NCBI GenBank assembly: GCA_016699675.1
Contig: CP064985.1
Span: forward strand, 1 to 64,000
Origin: Austwickia sp.
Lineage (GTDB): Bacteria; Actinomycetota; Actinomycetes; Actinomycetales; Dermatophilaceae
Reading direction: 5' to 3'
Length of the DNA: 64,000 nt
How positions within the stretch are numbered: the first letter of the stretch is position 1; every line of letters begins with the position of its first letter. This document shows positions 50,878 to 61,154 of the stretch, piece after piece. Made by a program: the position numbers and the translations under genes. The notes beneath the pieces are model-generated. The model did no database searches. It was not told the DNA's origin and saw only the letters and a program-made list of their open reading frames with translations.

Positions 50878-51978
50878 CTACTCCCCCGCCTCCGCGGCCT
50901 CGGCGGCCTCAGCGGAGCTGTCGCCCTCCTGGTCCGGCCGGCCGGCGTCGTCGGGGGCGACGGAATCCGCCGTCGTCAACGAGTGCAGCTGACCCTCGAG
51001 GAACGTGCGCAGTCGGGCGCGGTAGTCCTGCTCGAACTGGCGCAGCTCCGAGATCCGCGCGGTAAGCGCCGACTGGGTGCGCTCCAGCTCCTCCACGATC
51101 GTCTGACGCTTCTGCTGAGCCTCGGCCAGCATCCCGGTGGAACGCTCGCGGGCCTCCGTGATCAACCGCTCGTGGGTCTCGTTGGCCTCGCTGACCAGCC
51201 GGTCGTGCTCGCTCTGCGCCGTGCTGAGCAGCTCGGCGTGGCGCGCCTCGGCCGTGCCGATGAGCTCGTCGTGACGGCTCTGCGCCTCGCCGACCAACCG
51301 GTCGCGCTGGTCGGTCGCCTCGGCCAGCATCTGGTCGCGCTGACCCGTCGCGTCGGCGAGCATGGCCTCGCGCTGTTGAGTCGCCTCGCCGAGGAGACGA
51401 TCGTGCTCGGCCTTGCCTTGGGAGACATATTCGTCGTGCAGCTTCTGGGCCATGGCGATGACCCCGGCCGCATCCGCAGCGCCCGCGGGCGTCGGGGCCA
51501 CCAGCGGTGCCGGCGCCGCACCGTCCGCCGCCGGGGCAGCGTCCGAGGCCCGCGCCTCGTCGGCCGCCTGCGCCGCGGCCGCGGCCGCTCGTTCGGCGTC
51601 CTCCGCGTCGGCGTTGGCCTTGGCGATCCGGTCCGCGGCCTCCTTCTCGGCCTGCTCGGCGCCGCTGCGGGCCTTGGCGATGCGCTCCTCGGACTCGCGT
51701 TGGATCCGTTCCACCTCTGCCTTGGCCGCCGCCTCGGCCTCGAGGACCGCCGTGTCGTCGGCCCCCGCGGGGCCGCCGGGGGCCGGCCGCGCGACGTCCT
51801 GGATGACGCCCCCACCCGAGTCGATCTTGCGGCGCAACTCGGCGTTCTCCCCCAACAACCGGCGCAGCTCCACCACGACCTCGTCAAGGAAGTCGTCCAC
51901 TTCCTGCTCGTCGTAACCACGCCGGAACTGCGTGGCTGTGAAGTTCTTGTTCAGGACATCTTCGGGCGTGAGCGCCAT
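50878..51978 (-). CDS. divIVA: DivIVA / Wag31 polar growth protein
   Basis: Coiled-coil scaffold that marks poles and septa and directs wall growth. The ATG at 51978 follows GAGGGG. N-terminal lipid-binding segment is typical (LTPEDVLNKNFTATQFRRGYDEQEV, residues 3-27). A first coiled coil spans ~30-140, then an Ala/Pro-rich linker (~140-175), then nine near-exact 11-residue repeats (191-289) and a final helix to ~335. The acidic tail ends the 366-residue protein. In the dcw cluster with yggT and sepF. Confidence 0.95.
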   Translation of the reverse strand: MALTPEDVLNKNFTATQFRRGYDEQEVDDFLDEVVVELRRLLGENAELRRKIDSGGGVIQDVARPAPGGPAGADDTAVLEAEAAAKAEVERIQRESEERIAKARSGAEQAEKEAADRIAKANADAEDAERAAAAAAQAADEARASDAAPAADGAAPAPLVAPTPAGAADAAGVIAMAQKLHDEYVSQGKAEHDRLLGEATQQREAMLADATGQRDQMLAEATDQRDRLVGEAQSRHDELIGTAEARHAELLSTAQSEHDRLVSEANETHERLITEARERSTGMLAEAQQKRQTIVEELERTQSALTARISELRQFEQDYRARLRTFLEGQLHSLTTADSVAPDDAGRPDQEGDSSAEAAEAAEAGE

Positions 51979-52159
51979 GTCGTCCCCTCGTTCGGACCGG
52001 TGTGTAGACAGGTGGTGGACACTCGCCAGGGTACCCGGGACAGCGAGTCCCAACGCACTCGCCCGGGCGTGTCGCGGGGCCTGGATAGCGCTCTGATCTG
52101 GACAGTCGTCACGTTCGGGGGACTTGGACGGGTGTCCAACTACGGCTCGGGCGAGCCGC

Positions 52160-52438
52160 CTAGGCCACGAGCCCGCGCAGCAGATAGACCGCGAAGATGA
52201 CCACCATGAACGACAGGTCGAGGGCGACCCCGCCGAGGCGCAGGGGCGGGATCACCTTGCGCACGGCGCGCAGCGGCGGGTCCGTGGCGCTGTAGACCGC
52301 CTCGGCCACCACGAGCAGCGGCCCCCGGGGACGCCAGTCCCGCGCGAACATCTGGATCCAGTCGAAGACGAGCCGGATCAGCAGCAGCATCAGATAGATG
52401 TTGAGCAGCCAGGCAATCAAGAGACGCGCGGTGGTCAT
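52160..52438 (-). CDS. YggT-family membrane protein
   Basis: A 92-residue protein with two predicted membrane helices (about 5-25 and 70-90) and the family segment RLVFDWIQMFARDWRP. YggT proteins sit between sepF and divIVA in actinobacteria and are thought to act in envelope or division processes. ATG 52438 is chosen because the helix begins there; the frame stays open upstream into non-conserved sequence. Confidence 0.92.
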   Translation of the reverse strand: MTTARLLIAWLLNIYLMLLLIRLVFDWIQMFARDWRPRGPLLVVAEAVYSATDPPLRAVRKVIPPLRLGGVALDLSFMVVIFAVYLLRGLVA

Positions 52439-52530
52439 GACCTCAAGTATCGACGACGGGGCGCCCGGGCCCGGCATCGGGCCCCGGGCGCCCCGGGCGT
52501 GTCTGCCTGGTCCGGCGTGCCAGCACTGGC

Positions 52531-53067
52531 TCAGCTCTGGTTGAACAGCCCCCGGCCGGCCTTGGAGGTCTCGCCGTCCTCGCTGGTGATCTCGACGTTG
52601 GCCGGGGAGAGCAGGAACACCTTGTTGGTCACGCGCTCGATGGCGCCCTGCAATCCGAACACCAGGCCCGCCGCGAAGTCCACCAGCCGCTTCGCGTCCG
52701 AGTCGTCGAGGTCGGTGAGGTTCATGATGACTGGGGTGCCCTCGCGGAACGCCTCCCCGATGCTGCGCGCGTCGTTGTAGGTCCGCGGGTGAATGGTGGT
52801 AATGCGATTCACTGCGCTGACCTCCACCTCGTTGATCACCTGAGCGACCGGGGCCCGGCGCAGCGGGGTCACTTCGGCGTGGTGCACGGGCTCCAGGTCG
52901 TGATCCTCATCCTGCAGCGCGACCGCGGTGGCGCCGTGCGACACGGGCGCCCCGCTCATCGGTCGCTCGGCGCGGACCGGCGGCAGGTCGCGAGCGTCGT
53001 CATCCTCGAACCGTCGGTCGTCGTCACGAAGCCCGAGGTAGACGCTCGCCTCGCGGAAGAAACCCAT
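52531..53067 (-). CDS. sepF: SepF cell-division protein
   Basis: FtsZ membrane anchor. The 178 residues have the amphipathic N-terminal helix (GFFREASVYLG), a variable acidic linker (~15-75) and the SepF core (~78-165) with TIHPRTYNDARSIGEAF and VIMNLTDLDDSDAKRLVDF. AAGGAG precedes the ATG. It follows the yggS gene and forms part of the ftsZ-yggT group. Confidence 0.96.
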   Translation of the reverse strand: MGFFREASVYLGLRDDDRRFEDDDARDLPPVRAERPMSGAPVSHGATAVALQDEDHDLEPVHHAEVTPLRRAPVAQVINEVEVSAVNRITTIHPRTYNDARSIGEAFREGTPVIMNLTDLDDSDAKRLVDFAAGLVFGLQGAIERVTNKVFLLSPANVEITSEDGETSKAGRGLFNQS

Positions 53068-53141
53068 GGTCTTGCTCCTTTAAGCTCACCGGTCGCACGA
53101 TCGACGCCGGGCGGCAAGGCCGCCGATCGGTTGGCTCGAAA

Positions 53142-53888
53142 CTATCTGGTCAGCGGGCGCGAACCCAGGATTGCGCTCCCGACACGCAGGTGTGTCGCCC
53201 CATGCCGCACGGCCTGCTCCAGGTCCGCCGACATCCCGGCCGAGATCGCCCGGGCCTCCGGATGGGCGACGCGCAGCTCGCTCGACACCTCGGCCAGCCG
53301 CGCGAACGCGGCGTCGGGATCGGCCTGCAGGGGCGCGACCGCCATCACGCCACGCAGCCGCAGGCCCGGCGTCGCCGCCACCTCACCCGCCAGCGCCAGG
53401 ACCCCCTCGGGCGCGACGCCGCCGCGGCCTTCGGTGCCGTCCAGGGACACCTGGATGAGGACGTCGAGCTCCCGCGCGGCGCGCCGGGCGCCCTTGGCCA
53501 ACGCCGCGACCAGCCGGTCCCGATCGAGGGAGTGCACGACGTCGGCGTACGACGCCACCGAGCCCGCCTTGTTCGTCTGCAGTTGGCCGATGAAGTGAGT
53601 GGTCAGCGCGGCCCGGCCCGACGGATCCGCGGCGCCGAGCTCGGCGAGCTTGCGGGCCGCCTCCTGGTCCTTGTTCTCGCCGATGTCGCGGACGCCGAGC
53701 TCAGCCAGGAGCCGCAGGTCGCTCGCTGGGAAGAACTTGGTCACCACGACCAGCGTTATCGTGGCCGGGTCCCGGTCTTCGGCCGCACAGGCCGTGTCGA
53801 TGCGACGGCGTACGGCTGCGAGTCCCGCGGCCAATTGGCCGGCCCGCTCCCGCGCGGCCCCGTCGGGGGCGGTTCCGCTGCCGGCCAT
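53142..53888 (-). CDS. yggS: YggS-family PLP-binding protein
   Basis: PLP homeostasis protein with an alanine-racemase-like barrel. The 248 residues have the PLP-lysine in TLVVVTKFFPASDL, the GENKDQEA strand and the C-terminal GATHLRVGSAILGSR phosphate-binding part. The start shares one base with the pgeF stop (TGATG). No racemase activity is expected. Confidence 0.95.
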   Translation of the reverse strand: MAGSGTAPDGAARERAGQLAAGLAAVRRRIDTACAAEDRDPATITLVVVTKFFPASDLRLLAELGVRDIGENKDQEAARKLAELGAADPSGRAALTTHFIGQLQTNKAGSVASYADVVHSLDRDRLVAALAKGARRAARELDVLIQVSLDGTEGRGGVAPEGVLALAGEVAATPGLRLRGVMAVAPLQADPDAAFARLAEVSSELRVAHPEARAISAGMSADLEQAVRHGATHLRVGSAILGSRPLTR

Positions 53889-54646
53889 CACCCGGCACTC
53901 CGTACGACGACGCCGGCGAACCGGCCCGTCACGGGCGTGCGACGGTACGAATACAGGTGCGGGGACTCGCGCGTGCAGCCGGGGACCCACGCGATCGAGG
54001 CCACGCCGGCCTCCCGCAGTTGCGCCACGACACCCGAGGCCACGTCCAGCGCCGGCGTGCCTGTCCAACTGACGGTGGCGCTCACCGGCGCGACGGCCGC
54101 GCCCTGCGCCCGCATCGTGTCGGGCACCTCGTAACAGCGCCCACACACCGAGGGCCCGACGGCCGAGACGATGTCGGTCGCTCCCGCCGCGCGCATCGCC
54201 GCGACCACAGCGGGCACCACGCCCGCGATCATCCCCGGCCGGCCCGCGTGCGCGACCGCGACCACGCCCGCGGCGGGGTCGGCGAGCAGGACCGGCACGC
54301 AGTCGGCGACCATGACGGCCAAGGCCAGGCCGGGCTCGACGGTCACCATGGCATCCGCTTCGTCGGGCGCGGCCCCCGCACCCCACGGGCCGCACACGGT
54401 CGCGACCCGGGCGCCGTGTACCTGATTCATGAACACCAGCCGCTCCGGAGCCAGCCCGAGGTCGGCGGCGAGCAGCTCCCGGTTGGCCCGAACGGCGGCA
54501 GGGTCGTCGCCGACATGCTCGGCGAGGTTGAGTCCCGCGTGCGGGCCCACGCTGACCCCGCCCGGGGCACGAGTGAAGCCCCACCGCACCGCGGCGCGGC
54601 CGCCCTCGGCCGGCAGGGTCAGCGTCCATTCCCACACGCGGGCCAC
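53888..54646 (-). CDS. pgeF: Laccase-domain protein PgeF (YfiH)
   Basis: In some bacteria removes L-Ser mis-incorporated in peptidoglycan precursors (PgeF). The 252 residues contain the metal-binding set: QVHGARV, MVADCVPVLLAD and VAVAHAGRPGMIAG (usually HAGWRG). The ftsZ-pgeF-yggS order is the standard actinobacterial arrangement. The usual WRG is replaced by RPG, a small but noticeable change. Confidence 0.92.
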   Translation of the reverse strand: MARVWEWTLTLPAEGGRAAVRWGFTRAPGGVSVGPHAGLNLAEHVGDDPAAVRANRELLAADLGLAPERLVFMNQVHGARVATVCGPWGAGAAPDEADAMVTVEPGLALAVMVADCVPVLLADPAAGVVAVAHAGRPGMIAGVVPAVVAAMRAAGATDIVSAVGPSVCGRCYEVPDTMRAQGAAVAPVSATVSWTGTPALDVASGVVAQLREAGVASIAWVPGCTRESPHLYSYRRTPVTGRFAGVVVRSAG

Positions 54647-54703
54647 TGTACGTCGCCCCCGGGCGCGCCTTCACGGCGGCGACGCCGCCCCGGGAGAGCG
54701 CAA

Positions 54704-54740
54704 CGACGCCGGGCCCCCGTCGATCGGGGACCCGGCGTCG
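54704..54740 (-). terminator. Strong hairpin after ftsZ
   Basis: CGACGCCGGGCCCCC pairs with GGGGACCCGGCGTCG (one mismatch, 7-base loop) 24 bases beyond the ftsZ stop. There is no T-run. It may limit read-through into pgeF. Confidence 0.55.
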
Positions 54741-54764
54741 GTCATCGCGCAGTCGGTGCGCGGG

Positions 54765-56129
54765 TTACTTCAGGAAGTCCGGGACGTCCAGGTCGTCCGC
54801 GTCGTCGAAGGTGACGGTGCGCGGCGGCCGTACGGCGTCCTGGCGCGCCGGCTGCCGGGCGGGTTCCGGCTGGCGAGCCGGGTCGGAGACGCGGACCGGC
54901 TCCTGCTGGCGCTCGAGACGCTCCGGGCGCTCGCGCGGGGGCTCGGCCTGGCGCATGGGCGCCGCGGCGGGCACGGGCTCCGGCTGGCGGGCCGGCTGCG
55001 GCGCGGGGGCCACCTGCCCGGGCATGCGCTGCGGCGGGGTGACCGGCATGGTCGGCGGCTGCATCGGACGCTGCGGCGGCTGCTGCGCGGGACGCTGCTG
55101 CTGCGGGGGCATCTGGCGCTGCTGGGGCTGCGAGGGCACCTGGGAGATGCCGCCGAGCTGGCGGTCGCTGCCCCGCTGGGGGGTGCCGCTGTCGAAGCCG
55201 GCCGCGATCACGGTGACGCGCACCTCGTCGCCGAGGGCGTCGTCGATGACCGCACCGAAGATGATGTTGGCCTCGGGGTGCGCGGCCTCCTGGACCAGGC
55301 GGGCGGCCTCGTTGATCTCGAAGAGGCCGAGGTCGCTGCCGCCCTGGATGGAGAGCAGGACGCCGTGCGCGCCGTCGATGCTGGCCTCCAGCAGGGGGCT
55401 CGAGATGGCCAGCTCCGCGGCCTGCACCGCCCGGTCCTCGCCGCGAGCGGAACCGATGCCCATGAGCGCGGACCCGGCGCCCTGCATGACCGACTTGACG
55501 TCGGCGAAGTCCAGGTTGATCAGACCGGGGGTGGTGATGAGGTCGGTGATGCCCTGCACGCCGGAGAGCAGCACCTGGTCGGCGCTGCGGAACGCGTCCA
55601 ACATGCTGACGGCCCGGTCGCTGATCGACAGGAGCCGGTCGTTCGGGATGACGATGAGGGTGTCGACCTCCTCGCGCAGGGTGCCGATGCCGGACTCCGC
55701 CTGATTCGCCCGGCGCCGCCCCTCGAACGTGAACGGGCGCGTGACGACGCCGATGGTCAGCGCGCCGATGCCCTTGGCGATCTTCGCCACGACCGGCGCG
55801 CCGCCGGTGCCCGTGCCGCCGCCCTCGCCCGCGGTGACGAAGACCATGTCGGCCCCCTTGAGGGCCTCCTCGATCTCCTCCGCGTGATCCTCGGCCGCCC
55901 GCCGACCCACCTCGGGGTCGGCCCCGGCACCCAGGCCGCGGGTGAGCTCGCGACCCACGTCCAGCTTGAGGTCGGCGTCGCTCATGAGCAGGGCCTGTGC
56001 GTCGGTGTTGATGGCGATGAACTCGACGCCCTTCAACCCGACCTCGATCATGCGGTTGATCGCGTTGACGCCGCCGCCACCGATCCCGACGACCTTGATC
56101 ACGGCCAAGTAGTTCTGGGGTGCTGCCAC
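54765..56129 (-). CDS. ftsZ: Cell division protein FtsZ
   Basis: Tubulin-like GTPase that forms the Z ring. GTG 56129 follows GAGG and gives 454 residues. GTP-binding [11 protein letters not shown] and the tubulin signature [12 protein letters not shown] are intact; the T7 loop [10 protein letters not shown] is present. The C-terminal linker (~320-440) is unusually rich in Pro/Gln/Arg and ends in [10 protein letters not shown], the conserved tail that binds SepF, FtsW or FtsA-like partners. Confidence 0.98.
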   Translation of the reverse strand: MAAPQNYLAVIKVVGIGGGGVNAINRMIEVGLKGVEFIAINTDAQALLMSDADLKLDVGRELTRGLGAGADPEVGRRAAEDHAEEIEEALKGADMVFVTAGEGGGTGTGGAPVVAKIAKGIGALTIGVVTRPFTFEGRRRANQAESGIGTLREEVDTLIVIPNDRLLSISDRAVSMLDAFRSADQVLLSGVQGITDLITTPGLINLDFADVKSVMQGAGSALMGIGSARGEDRAVQAAELAISSPLLEASIDGAHGVLLSIQGGSDLGLFEINEAARLVQEAAHPEANIIFGAVIDDALGDEVRVTVIAAGFDSGTPQRGSDRQLGGISQVPSQPQQRQMPPQQQRPAQQPPQRPMQPPTMPVTPPQRMPGQVAPAPQPARQPEPVPAAAPMRQAEPPRERPERLERQQEPVRVSDPARQPEPARQPARQDAVRPPRTVTFDDADDLDVPDFLK

Positions 56130-56244
56130 GGCGGGAGCCTCATTCCTGATCGATGGTGGTGCGAGGTGCTGCTGCGAGGTGCTGCGTGGGCGCTCGCGGA
56201 GGGACGCCACATCGAAGAGCGCACGGACGCTCAAGGTCGGCAAC

Positions 56245-56272
56245 ATCGTACGTCACGATCCGCGGGACTCAA
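56245..56272 (-). promoter_or_regulatory. ftsZ promoter candidate
   Basis: Minus-strand TTGAGT (56267-56272), a 16-base spacer, then TACGAT (56245-56250), in the 203-base gap between ftsQ and ftsZ. A good sigma-A-like match; it would give ftsZ a leader of about 110 bases. Confidence 0.6.
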
Positions 56273-56281
56273 GTCGGTCGA

Positions 56282-56297
56282 CCACCCCGAAGGGTGG
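56282..56297 (-). terminator. C(UUCG)G hairpin after ftsQ
   Basis: CCACCC-TTCG-GGGTGG on the minus strand makes a 6-bp stem with the very stable UUCG tetraloop, 36-51 bases past the ftsQ stop and just upstream of the ftsZ promoter candidate. Confidence 0.45.
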
Positions 56298-56332
56298 CCT
56301 CACCTTCGACTAGAGATTGAGGGCATCCCCAT

Positions 56333-57136
56333 TCACGAGATGACGGGCGAATCGGGCGCACTCACGTTGATGGTCTTGATCCCCTTTTGATGCAGGAGCG
56401 CGGCCATCGTGACCGCCTTCCGGCGACCGTCCGAGGGGCCGCCCCATTGGACCGTGACGCCGTCGATCACGAACCGCACATCATCCGGAGAGGTCGCGGT
56501 CACGCTGCTCACCTTGGCTCGCTGACCAGCATCGAGGGCCGCCAGCACCCCGGCAGCCGAGCGCACCTCACGCGCGTTGTCGGGGTGCGCCACCGTGGCC
56601 GGCGGCACCCCCTGGGGCGGGGCGTCGACCGGTGCGTAGACGACCCCGTCAGCGTCGACAAGCTGAAGCGGACCTTGAGCCATTTTCAAGGCCAGCACGG
56701 GGGTCCGCACCACCACCGAAACGGTCAGCCGGTCGGGCCAGTCGCGGATCACGTCGACCCGGGAGAAGGCCGGCACCCCAGCCAGGTCGCGCTGCACCGC
56801 AGCACTATCAACCTTGACCAGAGGTTGACCTAGCTCCCGGTCCGCCACTCGATGGACCGCGGCCTGCTGGCCAGCGTCCCCACCCACAACGTTGACCGAG
56901 TTCACCCGCAGCCAGGGGCCCGCCAGGAAGAGCCACAACACCAGCGCTGCGGCGACGACGACGCCGACGGACACCCCGACGACCCGCCGAAAGGTCGCGC
57001 CCCGGCGGACCCGCGTGGCGCCCTCGCGTACGGAGGCGCCCACCACGTGCAAAGCGGGACGCGCGCGGCGCTCGGGTCGCCGACCGGGAGCTATTCGCGC
57101 CGAACGGTCGTGCGGACGGACTCGTTGGTCAACCAC
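56333..57136 (-). CDS. ftsQ: Cell division protein FtsQ
   Basis: Bitopic divisome protein. From GTG 57136 (267 residues) an Arg-rich cytoplasmic N-terminus (~1-55) is followed by one membrane helix (VVGVSVGVVVAAALVLWLFL), the POTRA domain (VNSVNVVGGDAGQQAAV onward) and the beta domain. The start overlaps the murC stop by 8 bases. Low sequence conservation is normal for FtsQ. Confidence 0.93.
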   Translation of the reverse strand: MVDQRVRPHDRSARIAPGRRPERRARPALHVVGASVREGATRVRRGATFRRVVGVSVGVVVAAALVLWLFLAGPWLRVNSVNVVGGDAGQQAAVHRVADRELGQPLVKVDSAAVQRDLAGVPAFSRVDVIRDWPDRLTVSVVVRTPVLALKMAQGPLQLVDADGVVYAPVDAPPQGVPPATVAHPDNAREVRSAAGVLAALDAGQRAKVSSVTATSPDDVRFVIDGVTVQWGGPSDGRRKAVTMAALLHQKGIKTINVSAPDSPVIS

Positions 57137-58559
57137 AGTGCGCGCCCTCCAGCCGACGCAGGAGCTGCGGACCAATCGCGGTGATATCCCCGGCGCCTAC
57201 GGTCAGCACCAGGTCGCCCGACTCGGTCAGGTGTTCGAGTCGCTCGGCCAGGTCATTCTTGTCCGGCACGTAGCTGACCGCCGCCCGCCCGTGCCGGCGT
57301 ACCGCATCGGCGACGAGCGCTCCGCTCACCCCCGCGACGGGCTCCTCGCGCGCGCCGTACACGTCGGTCACGACCACGACGTCAGCGGGCGCCAGCGCCG
57401 CGCCGAAGGCGTCGGCGAAGTCCCGCGTCCGGGAGTACAGGTGCGGCTGGAAGGCCACCACCAGCCGCCCCGGCCGAGCCAGCCGACTCGCCGTGGACAC
57501 GACCGCGGCCACCTTCCCCGGGTTGTGCGCGTAATCGTCCACCACCCGCACCCCCGAGGCCGCGCCCTTGGCTTCGAAGCGGCGGCGGGCGCCCCGGAAC
57601 GAGCCCAACCCGGCCAGGACGGCCGCAGGGTCGACGCCCAGGCCGCGCGTCGCCGCCACATAGGCGGCCGTGGCGTTGAGCAGGTTGTGGATGCCGGGCA
57701 CGTCGAGGGCCAGCGACCGACGCCCCTGGCCTTCCACCAGGTCCACCCGCGAGGCCAGCCCGTCGAAGGCGGGCTCCACCAGGCGGACGTCGGCGCTGGG
57801 GGACTCGCCGTACGTCACGACGCGCAGCCCGGTCGCCGCCGCGCGCTCGGCGAGCCGGGCCGAGCCCGCGTCGTCCGCGCAGGCGACGAGGAGCCCCCCG
57901 GGCAGGACGGTGGCGGCGAACGCGGCGTAGGCCTCCTGCACGGCCTCGAACGTGCCGTAGAAGTCGAGGTGATCCGGCTGCACGTTGGTGACCACGGCGA
58001 CCTGCGGGTGGTAGACGAGGAAGGTCCCGTCGCTCTCGTCCGCCTCCGCGACGAAGGAGTCGCCGCCCCCCAGGGCCGCGTTGGTCCCCGTGGCGAGCAG
58101 CTCACCGCCGATCGCGTACGACGGGTCCGCCCCCGCGGCGGTCAGCGCCGTGGCGAGCATCGCGCTCGTCGTGGTCTTGCCGTTGGCGCCGGCGATCGCC
58201 ACCGACCGGCGCCCCCGCATGAGCGCCGCCAGGGCCTGTGACCGGTGCAGGATGCGCAGCCCGCGCCGCCGCGCCTCGGCCAGCTCGACGTTCTCCTCGC
58301 GGATGGCCGAGGACACCACGACGGTGTCGACGCCGTCCAGGTGGGCCGGGTCGTGCCCGACCCACACCCGCACGCCCTCCGCGGCCAGCGCGGTGAGCAC
58401 GTCCGAGTCCTGTTGGTCGGCCCCCGACACCGGTACCCCGGCCACCACGAGGAGGCGGGCCACCGCGGACATCCCGGCCCCACCCACCGCGAGGACGTGC
58501 ACGTTTCCCAGCTCGGCGGCGGTCGGGACCGGGGCGTCGAGGTCGAACCGGGGCTTCAT
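57129..58559 (-). CDS. murC: UDP-N-acetylmuramate-L-alanine ligase
   Basis: Adds L-Ala to UDP-MurNAc. The 476 residues show the Mur ligase layout: Rossmann UDP-binding start ([19 protein letters not shown]), central ATPase with P-loop GANGKTTTS (MurC often has GTHGKTTT), and the C-terminal domain with [10 protein letters not shown] and [11 protein letters not shown]. The ATG at 58559 overlaps the murG stop by 4 bases. Confidence 0.97.
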   Translation of the reverse strand: MKPRFDLDAPVPTAAELGNVHVLAVGGAGMSAVARLLVVAGVPVSGADQQDSDVLTALAAEGVRVWVGHDPAHLDGVDTVVVSSAIREENVELAEARRRGLRILHRSQALAALMRGRRSVAIAGANGKTTTSAMLATALTAAGADPSYAIGGELLATGTNAALGGGDSFVAEADESDGTFLVYHPQVAVVTNVQPDHLDFYGTFEAVQEAYAAFAATVLPGGLLVACADDAGSARLAERAAATGLRVVTYGESPSADVRLVEPAFDGLASRVDLVEGQGRRSLALDVPGIHNLLNATAAYVAATRGLGVDPAAVLAGLGSFRGARRRFEAKGAASGVRVVDDYAHNPGKVAAVVSTASRLARPGRLVVAFQPHLYSRTRDFADAFGAALAPADVVVVTDVYGAREEPVAGVSGALVADAVRRHGRAAVSYVPDKNDLAERLEHLTESGDLVLTVGAGDITAIGPQLLRRLEGAHCG

Positions 58560-59763
58560 CGATGACCCTCGGCGGCCGCTTCCGCGACCAGGTCGGCCAG
58601 CGCCTCGTCGGCGTCTCGACGGCCCAGCGCCGCGGTGGCGCTCGCCATCCGCGCCAGCCGCGCCGGGTCGCCGGCGAGCGGCAGGACCGTCTCGCGGACC
58701 CAGTCGGGCGTGACCCGCGCGTCCTCCACGAGCAGGCACGCGTCGGCGGCGACGAGCTCGGCCGCGTTGAACCGCTGCTCGCCGTTGCCGATGGGCAGCG
58801 GGACGAAGACCGCCGGCAGGCCGACCGCTGCCACCTCGCACACCGTGTTGGCACCCGAGCGACACACGACCAGGTCGGCCGCGGCGTAGGCGAGATCCAT
58901 GCGGTCGGCGTACGGGATCACGACGTACGGCGCGCCCCCCGCCGACCCCGACCCGGAGCCGGTCTCGGGGACGAACTCCTTGCCCAGGCCGGTGACGTGG
59001 ATCACCTGCACCCCGGCGGCCGACAGGTCCGCCGCGGCACCCGCGAAGGCACCGTTGAGCCGGGCCGCACCCAGCGACCCCCGGTGACGAGCAGCGTCGG
59101 CGACTCGGGGCGCAGCCCGAACGCGGCCCGCGCCTCGGCGCGCCGGGCCGCGCGATCGAGGGTCGCGATCTCGGGGCGCAGCGGCATCCCCACGACCCGT
59201 GCGTGCCGCAGGGCGGTGCCCGCGAAGGTCGTCCCGACGTACGGCGTCAGCCGCGCCCCCAGCCGATTGGCCAGCCCGGGCCGGGCGTTCTGCTCGTGCA
59301 CGACGATGGGGATGCGCCGGGCGCGGGCGGCGAGATAAGCGGGCGAGGAGACGTAGCCGCCGAAGCCCACCACCACCTCCGCGCCGGCCTCGTCGAGGGC
59401 CGCCCCGGCGGCGTCCACGGCGGCCTTGAGTGCCCCGGGGAGCCGCAGCGCGGCCGCCGAGGGTTTGCGCGGGAAGACCACCTTGGGGATCGTCGCCAGC
59501 GCGTAGCCGCGCTCGGGCACGAGCCGAGCCTCCAGGCCCGCTTGGGTGCCGAGCGCCACGATCCGCACCTGGGGATCGCGCCGGCGCAGGCAGTCGGCGA
59601 GGGCCAGCAGCGGCGAGACGTGCCCCGCGGAGCCGCCCCCCGCCAGGACGACGGAGCGCGGCCCGCGGGCGGCGCTCAGGGGCAAGGGTTCCGGCACAGA
59701 TTCCGGCGCGGGTCCGGGCGCGTCGGCGGTCGCGGGGGGCACGTCGGGGGTGGCCGGCGTCAT
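58556..59763 (-). CDS. murG: MurG lipid II-forming glycosyltransferase, with a frameshift near 59080
   Basis: Transfers GlcNAc to lipid I. The first part from ATG 59763 has [16 protein letters not shown] and [15 protein letters not shown] and an N-terminal ~35-residue extension. At a run of five C (59078-59082, plus strand) the frame leaves the family pattern. One more G on the coding strand restores [17 protein letters not shown], and the C-terminal frame ends at 58556 with [20 protein letters not shown], for ~402 residues. murG is essential, so a homopolymer sequence error is likely. Overlaps ftsW and murC by 4 bases. Confidence 0.93.
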
Positions 59764-61103
59764 CGAGTGCGCTTCCGTAGCGGGGACATGACCGACAGGG
59801 ACCGGGCCAGGACGCGGGGCCGGCCGGCGAGGGCGCGGGCGCAGGCCGGCTCGCTGCGGGCGAACGAGATGACCATCCCGAGGCCCAGCAGCGTGGTGAT
59901 CAACGCGGACCCCCCGGCGGAGACGAGCGGCAGCGGCACGCCGATGACCGGAAGCAGGCCGAGCACGGCGCCGATGTTGACCACCGACTGGACGACGATC
60001 CATCCCATCACGCCGGCCGTGGCGATGCGGACGAACCGGTCGTCGGTCTGCAGGATCACCCGGTAACAGGCGTAGGTGATGAGCCCGATGAGCAGCAGGA
60101 TGGTCAGCGTACCGACCAGGCCGAGCTCCTCCCCGATGATCGCGAAGATGAAGTCGTTGTGTTGCTCGGGCAGCCAGCCCCACTTCTCGCGGCTGGCGCC
60201 GGGACCCTGGCCGAGCAGCCCTCCGTCGGCGAGGGCGAAGGCGCCGTTCTTGGACTGCCAGCACAGGGCGTCGTCCGAGTTTGTGTCGCAGCTCAGCCAG
60301 CTCGTGATGCGCGCCATGCGGTTCTGGCTGGCGCGGGCCATGATGAGCACGAGCACCGCGCCGCCGGCGGCGGCGAAGCCGAACAACCGGGCCGATAACC
60401 CGGACGTCCACAGGATCGAGAAGAGGATCCCGATCAGCACGATCGTCGTCCCGAGGTCGCCTCCCGCAAGGACCAGCGCGATGACGAGGCCCGCCGCTGG
60501 GACCAGGGGGATGACCGCGTGTCGCCAATCGCCCAGCAACCGCCGCTTGACGGTGAGGATGTGCGCCCCGTAGAGGATGATGCCGAGCTTGCCGAACTCG
60601 CTCGGTTGCACGCTGAAGCCGCCGAACCGCAGCCAGTTGCGGTTGCCGAGAACCTCATGGCCGAGGCTGGTGAAGACGAGCAGCTGCATGACGATGGCCC
60701 CGGCGATCACCCCCACGCCCAGCCGCTGCCAGGTGCGCACGGGGAGCCTGCTGACGACCACGGCACCGACGACGCCGATCGCCGCGAACTTGGCCTGGTT
60801 CAGGCCCACCGTGAACATGGAGTTGTTGTCCCGCAGCGAGGACACGCTGGAGGCCGAGAGCACCATGATCAGGCCGATGCCGAGGAGTGCGGAGATGGAG
60901 CCGACTAAGAGGTAGTACGTCGATAGCGGGCTGTCCAGGCGTGCCAGCAGCGGATGCGGCTCCGGCGGCCGCCCCCCTGCCTGGTCCGCGTCGGGCGCGG
61001 GGGCCGCGGTCGCCCCCGCCAACGCCCCCTCGCGGCGATCGGTACTCGTCGTCACGTCAGCTCGCCCCTCGCGTGCTCGATCCGGCTCGATGTTGCTCGA
61101 CAT
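59760..61103 (-). CDS. ftsW: Septal peptidoglycan polymerase FtsW
   Basis: SEDS-family glycosyltransferase that polymerises lipid II at the septum. The 447 residues have a variable N-terminal tail (~1-55) and about ten membrane helices, with [21 protein letters not shown] and the C-terminal [15 protein letters not shown]. The loop near residues 285-310 is the expected extracellular region. Stop overlaps murG. Confidence 0.97.
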   Translation of the reverse strand: MSSNIEPDRAREGRADVTTSTDRREGALAGATAAPAPDADQAGGRPPEPHPLLARLDSPLSTYYLLVGSISALLGIGLIMVLSASSVSSLRDNNSMFTVGLNQAKFAAIGVVGAVVVSRLPVRTWQRLGVGVIAGAIVMQLLVFTSLGHEVLGNRNWLRFGGFSVQPSEFGKLGIILYGAHILTVKRRLLGDWRHAVIPLVPAAGLVIALVLAGGDLGTTIVLIGILFSILWTSGLSARLFGFAAAGGAVLVLIMARASQNRMARITSWLSCDTNSDDALCWQSKNGAFALADGGLLGQGPGASREKWGWLPEQHNDFIFAIIGEELGLVGTLTILLLIGLITYACYRVILQTDDRFVRIATAGVMGWIVVQSVVNIGAVLGLLPVIGVPLPLVSAGGSALITTLLGLGMVISFARSEPACARALAGRPRVLARSLSVMSPLRKRTR

Positions 61104-61154
61104 GCTCGATCCTGCGCTCGGTCCGGCGGTGGGCCTTCCCCTCGGCCCGCCAGG

